Shown here piece by piece: positions 1 to 5,829 of a stretch of DNA of 13,230 bases (its first letter is position 1; each line of letters starts with the position of its first letter). Location of the stretch: positions 1 to 13,230 of the forward strand of contig JACVIW010000038.1 of assembly GCA_015711695.1 (NCBI GenBank), read 5' to 3'. The stretch comes from Candidatus Geohydrothermomicrobium daggyaiense. GTDB taxonomy: Bacteria; Actinomycetota; Geothermincolia; Fen-727; JACVIW01. The position numbers were made by a program, and so were the translations under genes. The notes under the pieces were generated by a model, which saw nothing but the letters and a program-made list of their open reading frames with translations, had not been told where the DNA came from and did not search any database.

Positions 1-189
1 AACAACAGGAACTAAAAAAATTTTTTGTTCAAATAAAATTTTCAATTTTTGTACCGCAGATTGATCAAAGACTGCAATTCTAATAACTTCGCAACCGCAT
101 TTTTGTAAAATATCTATTTCTCTTTTTGCCAGATTCCCTTTCATTGGAAATGTGGTTCTGGGAAGATTGAGCGTTTCCTTGTAATTCAT
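1..189 (-). CDS. Chimeric partial ORF: IleRS-like N-terminus running into IspG-like sequence
   Basis: This frame starts at ATG 189 and is open to the window edge (63 residues). Residues 1-23, starting MNYKETLNLPRTTFPMKGN, match the standard opening of isoleucyl-tRNA synthetase. From about residue 31 it reads CGCEVIRIAVFDQSAV and later FLVPVV. That matches the IspG (GcpE, 4-hydroxy-3-methylbutenyl diphosphate synthase) segment around 'aGCeIVRvAVpD' and 'iPlVADIHFDY'. Residues 24-30 (EIDILQK) could belong to either family, so the join lies near 97-123. Bases 1-100 have 29 G/C, while 121-180 have 25 of 60, so composition shifts at about the same place. An A/G-rich GCGGAAAG lies before the start. 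Neither family is known to carry the other's segment. A misassembly or a recombination is more likely than a working fusion. The two family matches are from memory of the families, not from a search. Confidence 0.6.
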   Translation of the reverse strand, partial: MNYKETLNLPRTTFPMKGNLAKREIDILQKCGCEVIRIAVFDQSAVQKLKILFEQKIFLVPVV

Positions 190-210
190 TTTTTATCTTT
201 CCGCAAATTT

Positions 211-228
211 AGCGGCGATATCGCCGCT
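211..228. repeat. Perfect 18-bp palindrome upstream of the IleRS-like start
   Basis: The sequence agcggcgatatcgccgct is identical to its own reverse complement. As RNA it could form a 7-bp GC-rich stem with a 4-nt loop. It sits 21 bp before the ATG at 189 and just after the stop of the short open stretch at 231-383. No T-run follows on the minus strand (AAATTTGCGG comes next), so it does not look like a Rho-independent terminator. A dimeric-regulator operator or a 5'-UTR stem-loop are both possible. No function is assigned. Confidence 0.6.
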
Positions 229-230
229 TC

Positions 231-344
231 TTATTCTTCCAGCAGGCCTTCTATAAGTTCAGTGTTTGTGCCGTAAATTAGCACTGAAATGCGTATGTTG
301 TCAATTAGAGTTTTCGCTGAAATTAAGGTAGACTTGTTCTTCAC
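231..344 (-). CDS. Possible 37-aa ORF between cinA and the IleRS-like start
   Basis: The frame is open from just after TAG (384-386) to TAA (231-233). The best bounded start inside it is GTG at 344. It is unrecognised, but its composition looks protein-like. It has an alternating hydrophobic segment RISVLIYG followed by a probable amphipathic helix TELIEGLLEE, as in a beta-alpha unit. Against it, no Shine-Dalgarno is visible before the GTG, no ATG is available, and the frame is short. It could be the 3' remnant of a decayed gene, a real small protein, or chance. It overlaps the putative promoter at 275-304, so the two readings compete. Confidence 0.22.
   Translation of the reverse strand: MKNKSTLISAKTLIDNIRISVLIYGTNTELIEGLLEE
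275..304 (-). promoter_or_regulatory. Candidate sigma-70-type promoter for the IleRS-like gene
   Basis: On the minus strand a consensus TTGACA (299-304) is followed after 18 bp by TAATTT (275-280), which is preceded by TGC and so resembles an extended -10. A 7-bp inverted repeat, TTCAGTG/CACTGAA on the plus strand (258-264 and 282-288), brackets the -10 box and could be an operator. Transcription would start near 268, leaving a leader of about 80 nt that contains the 211-228 palindrome. The -10 match is only moderate. Confidence 0.35.
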
Positions 345-419
345 GATGCAAAAATGACTTCGGCCGAGTTGAATAATTGTAAACTAGGGTGTTGGGCAAT
401 ATAACTTAACCCTTGCGCT

Positions 420-1697
420 TCATTTGATTCTAAGAAGATGGATTCTCGCCATATTCATGGCTGCAAGAGTCGCGATATTTCTGACCATCATTCTGCTCCC
501 TGGCAACCGGACCTCGATGGATTCACAACCGTAGGCATGCGAAAGGGCAATACACACGGTACCAACTGGCTTTTTCTCCCCACCTTTCCCGGGTCCGGCT
601 ACTCCGGTAACGCCAATTCCGAGGTCTGATTGAAACAGCATCCTGACGCTCCCAGCCATCGCCCGAGCGACCTCTTCCGATACAGCGCCTTCAGAGAGAA
701 GGCTCTCGGGTACTTCCAGCAATTTTTTCTTTGCCGCGAGTCTGTAAGCCACAATTCCCCCAAGAAAGTAATTAGAACTTCCCGGCACATTCGCAATCCT
801 TGAGGCAAGCATACCGGCAGTACATGATTCCGCCACGGAAATCGTCTTCTTCTTATCCAGAAGAAGGCGTCCCAGTACTTCTTCCATCGCTTCCTCGCCC
901 TCAGCATAGACGAAAATCCCAAGTTTATCCCTTACTTTTTTCGATTCTTTCTCCAGAATTGTTTCAACTTCTTCGGATGTCCCTGAGGCAGTTAGTTTCA
1001 CGAGTATCTCTCCTTCTGAGGCGATATAACCGAATTTTGCCGCGCTTCGCGATTCTATTTCCTTGAGCATCGAGGCAATATCGGATTCGCCAGAACCAAA
1101 AACTCTCAAAACTACTGTCTTGCGAATCGTTCTCCCGGAAAATCGTTTTTGCAAATAGGGCATTACCTGAGAAATAAGCATCATCTTCATTTCGGAGGGA
1201 ACGCCCGGAAGGGCGACCACGACACTATTCTGGTACTCTACAATAAATCCGGGCGCTGTCCCTCCTGCCGGCTCAATCACATGGGAACCTTCAGGTACGA
1301 GCGCCTGCTTTAGATTCTCCTCGGGCATAGTCCGGTTGAGTTTCCTGAAAAAGGCTTTGATTCTATTTGCAGTTTCTTCATGAACTTTAAGGCGGCGCTT
1401 TATTGCTTTTGCCACAGCAGCAGCAGTAACATCATCGCTCGTTGGGCCAAGGCCACCTGTGACAATAACAACCTCTGATAGGGAACTCAAGGATTCAACA
1501 GAGCGAGCGATAGAATCAATATCGTCGCCTACCGTCCGGTGTTCAATAAGGTTGAACCCGGAAACCGACGCTTCTTGCGCAATTACAGGAAAGTTAGAAT
1601 CGAACACTTCACCGGCGAGAATCTCGTCGCCAACCGTCAAAACAGATAATTTCAAGTCCCCGCTTTTTTTCGGCAGTGCTTTTGCATCAGCAATCAT
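420..1697 (-). CDS. cinA: CinA, competence/damage-inducible protein with NMN amidase domain
   Basis: 425 residues, full length for the two-domain family. The N-terminal MoaB/MogA-like (COG1058) domain shows TVGDEILAGEV near residues 21-31 and GGLGPTSDD at 81-89. The C-terminal PncC domain shows AESCTAG at 289-295, VPGSSNYFLGG at 304-314 and GVTGVAGPGKGGEKKPVG at 362-379. Family members deamidate nicotinamide mononucleotide, and some also hydrolyse ADP-ribose, so this is probably a pyridine-nucleotide salvage enzyme in the cytoplasm. The ATG overlaps the pgsA stop as ATGA, which implies translational coupling and supports this start even though it gives about 16 residues before the first strand. 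One deviation: the usual 'VAYSNxxK' segment of the amidase domain reads VAYRLAAK. recA, which often follows cinA, does not follow here. Confidence 0.95.
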   Translation of the reverse strand: MIADAKALPKKSGDLKLSVLTVGDEILAGEVFDSNFPVIAQEASVSGFNLIEHRTVGDDIDSIARSVESLSSLSEVVIVTGGLGPTSDDVTAAAVAKAIKRRLKVHEETANRIKAFFRKLNRTMPEENLKQALVPEGSHVIEPAGGTAPGFIVEYQNSVVVALPGVPSEMKMMLISQVMPYLQKRFSGRTIRKTVVLRVFGSGESDIASMLKEIESRSAAKFGYIASEGEILVKLTASGTSEEVETILEKESKKVRDKLGIFVYAEGEEAMEEVLGRLLLDKKKTISVAESCTAGMLASRIANVPGSSNYFLGGIVAYRLAAKKKLLEVPESLLSEGAVSEEVARAMAGSVRMLFQSDLGIGVTGVAGPGKGGEKKPVGTVCIALSHAYGCESIEVRLPGSRMMVRNIATLAAMNMARIHLLRIK

Positions 1698-2257
1698 CCG
1701 TCACTCTTCTGAACTTTCACGAACACTTCCGATTTGCCCCTTCGTCCGTAGTCAATCCAGGAATAAATCGTTATTGCTGCCATCATGTATACAATTATTC
1801 TGACCACAACTGTTGATGAGGAGTCTGGAAAAAATAAAAGCACGCTAACAGCTACGATTTGAGAGAACATTTTGATTTTTCCAGACCACGTGGCTGGAAA
1901 ACTAATACCCTTTCTTGCCGCAACAATCCTCAGCAGAGAAATGCTAAACTCGCGCAACGCAACGACGGTGAAAATCCACAGAGGGAGTTCACCAAGATGC
2001 CAGAGAGTTCCCATTACCGGAAGCATAAGGATTTTGTCCGCAAGAGGGTCGAGAAACTTTCCGAGGTCGGTAATCGTATTGTTACGCCTCGCGAAGTAGC
2101 CGTCTGCCTTGTCAGTGAGGGCAGCGATAATGAAAATCAAGCCCGCGGCAACATTGTGGGGCAAATCATATGGCAGGCGTCCTCTGTAGAGAATTAAAGC
2201 GACAATCGCAGGCGACAGAACCATTCTAAGCATGGTGAGGAAATTCGCGGCATTCAT
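1694..2257 (-). CDS. pgsA: CDP-diacylglycerol--glycerol-3-phosphate 3-phosphatidyltransferase
   Basis: This integral membrane enzyme joins CDP-diacylglycerol and sn-glycerol-3-phosphate to give phosphatidylglycerophosphate and CMP, the committed step toward phosphatidylglycerol and cardiolipin. With the start at ATG 2257 it is 187 residues, the usual size. The CDP-alcohol phosphotransferase motif is complete: D49-K-A-D52-G53-x2-A56-R57-x8-G66-x3-D70-x3-D74. Several hydrophobic segments fit a polytopic membrane protein (about 12-24, 36-48, 74-100, 130-145, 150-170). The opening MNAANFLTMLRMVLSP is typical ('NiPNxLTxlRi'). GGGGA lies 6 bp before this ATG, and the open frame extending up to 2341 would overlap rimO, so I reject the longer start. 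The last bases overlap cinA by ATGA. Only the broad CDP-alcohol subfamily is certain; the PgsA assignment rests on length, N-terminus and neighbours. Confidence 0.92.
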   Translation of the reverse strand: MNAANFLTMLRMVLSPAIVALILYRGRLPYDLPHNVAAGLIFIIAALTDKADGYFARRNNTITDLGKFLDPLADKILMLPVMGTLWHLGELPLWIFTVVALREFSISLLRIVAARKGISFPATWSGKIKMFSQIVAVSVLLFFPDSSSTVVVRIIVYMMAAITIYSWIDYGRRGKSEVFVKVQKSDG

Positions 2258-2300
2258 ATTCCCCGAAGTGACCGCGGATTTGCAGGCACTTATAAGAATG

Positions 2301-3677
2301 TTAGATCTTAGCGACCGGGTCGATACCTTCAATACCAACAATCCTCGACTTCACAAAATCCCCCGCGGAAGGCCAGAAGTTCGCTCCAGGAGAAACATCT
2401 ACATACACGGTCCCGTCAATCTCAGGCGCTTCCCTGTACGACCTACCCCTGAAGTTATGCCCGGGTATGTCTGATTCTCCCTCAATTATCAACTCCAGCT
2501 CCTTTCCGATAAGAGCAGAAGCTTTTTCCTGCTCTATATACTCCTGGAGTGAAAGGATTTTATCATATCTTTCCCTAATGGTCGCTTCGTCGATTTTGTA
2601 TTTCATTGCGAATGCAGTCGTTCCCTCCTCATCGGAGTATTTAAAAACGCCTAACCAATCAAAACGAGCCTCCATTACAAAAGACTCAAGAATTTCAAAA
2701 TCGCTTTGATTCTCGCCCGGAAACCCGACCATCAATGTCGTTCTGATCGCCGCTTCAGGTATTTTCTCTCTGATTTTCCCAATCAGCCTGAGAAACTCAT
2801 AGCCACTCCCTGGTCTTCCCATCAGTCTTAGAATACGCTCGCTCGAGTGTTGAAAAGGAATATCGAAATATTTGCAAATTTTTTCATTGCTTGCCACTTC
2901 GTCAATTAACTCATCGGTGATGCCTTCAGGTTGGAGGTACATCAGGCGAATCCATCGCACGCCCTGAATGCGAGTAATCATCTTAAGAAGCGTTACGAGA
3001 TCAGTGCCCTTGTCCAGATCTTTGCCGTAAGAAGTAAGATCCTGAGCGACAAGAATCACCTCTCTTTCATTTTCCATCGTGAAACGCTCGATTTCTTCGA
3101 TGATTTCCTCCGGTTTAAGGCTCTTGTGCTTACCGCGTATCACTGGAATTGTGCAGAAAGAGCATTTCCTGTCGCATCCGTCCGAGATTCTAACAATCAG
3201 GTAGGGGTTGGTTGAGTCTATTGACCGTAAATTCACTGTTTTTGCACCAGGTTCAAACCCACCACAGAATCGCCGTCCGGACAAAACCTTCTCGATAGCA
3301 CTCAAAATATCCCCCGCCCAGTGAATTCCCATCACCGCCTGCACTTCTTCCAACACCTCAAAAAGTTCGTGACGGTAACGTTGAGCCATGCATCCCAGAA
3401 CAATAACAGGGGAATTTCTCCCGAGTTCTGTTTTTACTCTATCAATTTCAAAAATAGTGTCTATGCTCTCCTCGCATGCTTCACGAATGAATCCACAGGT
3501 GTTCACTATTATCACATCAGCCTTTTCAAGAGAATCAGCCTCTACCATATTCATCGAGCTCAGATAGCTCCTGATAAGATCGGATTCGTATTCATTACGA
3601 AAACATCCAAGGGTTACAATGAGGAAACGCTTTCCTGCAAGCGTGATGGCGTTCAGGGACTCAGGCGAGGAGAACAT
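2301..3677 (-). CDS. rimO: RimO, ribosomal protein S12 methylthiotransferase
   Basis: A radical-SAM methylthiotransferase that adds a methylthio group to a conserved aspartate of ribosomal protein S12. Numbered from an upstream TTG at 3686 (461 aa), the UPF0004 cysteines are C28 (LGCFRNEYESD), C64 (VNTCGFIREACEES) and C99 (LGCMAQRY). The radical-SAM cluster is C171-x3-C175-x2-C178 (SDGCDRKCSFCTIP). A C-terminal TRAM-like region carries GRSYREAPEIDG, a RimO rather than MiaB signature, as is the VNTCGFI...EES segment. The usual 'GCPKNLVDSE' is altered to GCFRNEYESD. The start is ambiguous: TTG 3686 overlaps the yajQ stop (TTGA), while ATG 3677 follows that stop by 5 bp. Neither has a clear Shine-Dalgarno, so coupling to yajQ translation is likely. 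I chose the ATG. It sits between yajQ and pgsA in the same direction. Confidence 0.94.
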   Translation of the reverse strand: MFSSPESLNAITLAGKRFLIVTLGCFRNEYESDLIRSYLSSMNMVEADSLEKADVIIVNTCGFIREACEESIDTIFEIDRVKTELGRNSPVIVLGCMAQRYRHELFEVLEEVQAVMGIHWAGDILSAIEKVLSGRRFCGGFEPGAKTVNLRSIDSTNPYLIVRISDGCDRKCSFCTIPVIRGKHKSLKPEEIIEEIERFTMENEREVILVAQDLTSYGKDLDKGTDLVTLLKMITRIQGVRWIRLMYLQPEGITDELIDEVASNEKICKYFDIPFQHSSERILRLMGRPGSGYEFLRLIGKIREKIPEAAIRTTLMVGFPGENQSDFEILESFVMEARFDWLGVFKYSDEEGTTAFAMKYKIDEATIRERYDKILSLQEYIEQEKASALIGKELELIIEGESDIPGHNFRGRSYREAPEIDGTVYVDVSPGANFWPSAGDFVKSRIVGIEGIDPVAKI

Positions 3678-3682
3678 CGAAT

Positions 3683-4180
3683 TCAAGGTCTAAAGTTCAC
3701 AAACTGAAGCGCAAAACCGAATTTCTTTTCGCGAAGAGCTCTGATAACCGCCTGCAGGTCATCTTTGCTCTTTGACGAAACTCTTAACTGGTCCTGCTGG
3801 ACCGAGACTGTAACCTTCTTGTTCAGTTTTTTGATATATTTTGTCATCTCGCGGGCGGTATCAGGGTCAATTCCCTGCTTCACCCGTATCTCCCGTTTGA
3901 CGCTTCCCTTCGGCCCGGCAGATATCGGACCCCAGGCTATTGATTCAAGCGGGACTTTTCTTCTCACAAGCCATGTGGTTAGAACATCACCCATCGCTTT
4001 TATGTGGAACTCGTCCGAAGAATAAAGTACTGTAGAATCCTTAGTTCCCTCGATTCGTGAATTCGTGCCTTTGAAATCAAACCTCGTGTCAATCTCTTTT
4101 CTCGCTTGATTTACAGCATTCTCAAACTCAGAAAGATCAACTCTGCTGACGATGTCAAAGGAGTACATGTTCGCACTCAT
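3683..4180 (-). CDS. yajQ: YajQ family nucleotide-binding protein (DUF520)
   Basis: 165 residues, the normal length of the family. It opens with the strongly conserved pattern SFDIVSRVDLSEFENAVNQ followed by RFDFKGT, and ends with LQFVNFRP, both typical of YajQ. Members fold as two ferredoxin-like domains and bind nucleotides or nucleic acid. Some proteobacterial homologues bind cyclic-di-GMP and act with transcription factors, but that role is not established for lineages like this one. The start ATG 4180 has GAGG about 5 bp upstream, 10 bp after the MCP stop. The stop overlaps an alternative rimO start (TTGA). It lies between an MCP and rimO, so it may be cotranscribed with a signalling protein. 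Family identity is sure; biological role is not. Confidence 0.94.
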   Translation of the reverse strand: MSANMYSFDIVSRVDLSEFENAVNQARKEIDTRFDFKGTNSRIEGTKDSTVLYSSDEFHIKAMGDVLTTWLVRRKVPLESIAWGPISAGPKGSVKREIRVKQGIDPDTAREMTKYIKKLNKKVTVSVQQDQLRVSSKSKDDLQAVIRALREKKFGFALQFVNFRP

Positions 4181-4190
4181 TATTACCTCA

Positions 4191-5477
4191 TCAGAGCTGC
4201 TTTTTATTAGGAGTTACCATGTATTTCTCCACCAACGAACTCATCTCGGCAGCGAGCCTGACCAGTTCCTGAATCGCGCTTCTCATCTCCTGCATGGAGG
4301 AAGCCTGCTGCGTGGCGGCAGCTGAAGCCTGCTGGGTACCCGCTGCCGTTTCCTCAGCAATAGCAGCTATTTCATGCATTTCTTTAACAACTCTGTCATA
4401 ACTCTCCATTTGACTTCTTGTTGCTTCGTGCACAACGCTTGCTTCCGCTGCCATCTCTTCTACCATGCCAGCTATCTTCCTGAATGCGTCAAGAGTTTTC
4501 TCCAGGACCTCAAGAGATCCGACAACGATTCGCTCGCTCTCGTCCATAGCCGAAAGGGCCCTTTCGGTTTCCTTTTCGGTATCGGTAATCATCCTCGCTA
4601 TCTGGTCTGCAGCCTCCCTGCTCCCTTCCGCGAGTCTCCTGACTTCCTCGGCAACAACCGCGAAGCCACGTCCGTGTTCTCCAGCTCGGCTGGCTTCTAT
4701 CGCCGCGTTAAGAGCAAGCATGTTCGTTTGCTCGGCAATGTTAGTTATCACATCAACCACAAGCCCAATCTGTGTTGACCTTTCGCCTAACCTGTGCATT
4801 ATTTCCGTGACGCCCTCAATGGACTCCCGCATGTCTTTCATCCTCAAAGCCGTCTCTTCAGCAGATAGAGTACCCGCCCTGGCAATTTCATTCGCCTCGT
4901 GGGATCTGCGGGCAAACTCTCCAGTCCGGCCTGCGACTTCTTCTGCCATATTTGCAACTTCTTTTATGATCTCCGACGTTTCCTCAACAGCGCATGCCTG
5001 AGATTCTGCTCCTTTTGAGATCTGCTCCACGGTTGTGGAGACCTCTTCCGCTGAAGTCAACACCTGTTCTGCTCCTGAGGATAGATCTTCTGCTGTTTTA
5101 GTCACGACAATTGACGATTCATGAATCGTGTTTACCACATCCCTGAATTTATCAACCATTTTGTTTTGTGCAACAACTAAATCTCTAATAATATCTTCAT
5201 CAAAATCCTCAAGGCACACAGACAGATCTCCAGCTGCAACCGCCTCTGACATTTCAACAACAGGTCTTAGCATTCTGGTGAAGACCGCTTTCAAGAAATA
5301 ACCGTATGCAAACAAAACACCAGCCGTAACCAGATACACGCAAACCGCCACCAAAGACAGTTGCCAAATCTTAAAATCGGTCAAGGCATGCAATATTAAA
5401 GCGAAAATAGCACCGGGAATTATTGAGACTGTCAGTGTAAACAACGAACTTCTCTTTAAATGAGTATTTTTAGACAC
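4191..5477 (-). CDS. Methyl-accepting chemotaxis-type receptor lacking an external sensor domain
   Basis: 428 residues. Two hydrophobic segments (about 11-31 and 36-60) are separated by only about five residues, so no periplasmic ligand domain exists. A HAMP-like region follows (about 62-115, LRPVVEMSEAVAAGDLSV), then a long coiled-coil signalling domain. Its hairpin tip is the classical ITNIAEQTNMLALNAAIEAS (residues 244-263) followed by RAGEHGRGFAVVAEEVRRLA. Glu/Gln/Ala/Ser-rich helices on either side could hold methylation sites. There is no CheR-tethering pentapeptide at the end (MVTPNKKQL). It probably senses a membrane or cytoplasmic state and signals to CheA/CheW-type partners, none of which are in this window. 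The start is GTG at 5477 with GGAG 6 bp upstream, 21 bp after the 77-aa gene, so the two are likely cotranscribed. Confidence 0.93.
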   Translation of the reverse strand: MSKNTHLKRSSLFTLTVSIIPGAIFALILHALTDFKIWQLSLVAVCVYLVTAGVLFAYGYFLKAVFTRMLRPVVEMSEAVAAGDLSVCLEDFDEDIIRDLVVAQNKMVDKFRDVVNTIHESSIVVTKTAEDLSSGAEQVLTSAEEVSTTVEQISKGAESQACAVEETSEIIKEVANMAEEVAGRTGEFARRSHEANEIARAGTLSAEETALRMKDMRESIEGVTEIMHRLGERSTQIGLVVDVITNIAEQTNMLALNAAIEASRAGEHGRGFAVVAEEVRRLAEGSREAADQIARMITDTEKETERALSAMDESERIVVGSLEVLEKTLDAFRKIAGMVEEMAAEASVVHEATRSQMESYDRVVKEMHEIAAIAEETAAGTQQASAAATQQASSMQEMRSAIQELVRLAAEMSSLVEKYMVTPNKKQL

Positions 5478-5498
5478 TTTTGTCTCCAGCTATTATGC

Positions 5499-5732
5499 TC
5501 AGCCACAAAGATTCCTTATCTTTTCTGCGACATCCTTGCCGACGTCTTTTCCTGCGAAGAAAGAGACAGATTTTTCAATTCTCTCGGCAAGTTCGGGCAG
5601 TTTCTCCGGCGCAAGTTCTTCAGCGCTCGTGCCAATAAGCTCGCAGTTTTTTTTCAATGTTGCCCTGGCGATAAACTCGCCAACCGCGGATGTGAGTATT
5701 TTTAGCACCTGTTGAGAAAGCGGATTAGCCAT
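5499..5732 (-). CDS. 77-aa helical protein of unknown function upstream of the MCP
   Basis: I do not recognise a characterised family. With ATG 5732 the protein has 77 residues. A GAAGG Shine-Dalgarno lies 7 bp upstream, and the frame extending further up to 5783 lacks such a signal. It is predicted helical and soluble. An N-terminal segment (QQVLKILTSAVGEFIARATL) is followed by a conserved-looking middle, LAPEKLPELAERIEKSV, and a C-terminal SFFAGKDVGKDVAEKIRNL that reads like a second amphipathic helix. Two cysteines are present (residue 30 and the penultimate one). The 'xLxPEdLpeLAeri' style resembles short hypothetical proteins I associate with sensory gene clusters, but I cannot name a family. 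It sits 21 bp before the MCP and has its own candidate promoter, so a role with the receptor is a reasonable inference. Confidence 0.8.
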   Translation of the reverse strand: MANPLSQQVLKILTSAVGEFIARATLKKNCELIGTSAEELAPEKLPELAERIEKSVSFFAGKDVGKDVAEKIRNLCG

Positions 5733-5751
5733 GAGTAAACCTTCCAGACAT

Positions 5752-5779
5752 ACTATACCACTGTCCAACAATCCAAACC
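5752..5779 (-). promoter_or_regulatory. Candidate promoter for the 77-aa gene and MCP
   Basis: On the minus strand TATAGT (5752-5757) is a 5/6 match to the -10 box, with GGTTTGGA (5772-5779) 14 bp further upstream. No canonical -35 lies at 16-18 bp. The transcript would begin only about 13 nt before ATG 5732, essentially at the Shine-Dalgarno. A similar pair occurs before rpsO, which raises its credibility a little. Confidence 0.35.
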
Positions 5780-5829
5780 GCACACATCATAGGATTCCAT
5801 ATTGAAGCATCGTTTCTGTCATATCGTTT

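Noticed and set aside
190..419. T-box leader for the IleRS-like gene
   Set aside because: The candidate leader is only about 80 nt, and no T-box consensus or terminator with a T-run is present on the minus strand.
2258..2341. Upstream extension of pgsA to 2341 (215 aa)
   Set aside because: It would overlap rimO by 41 bp, adds residues not typical of PgsA, and the ATG at 2257 has its own GGGGA site.
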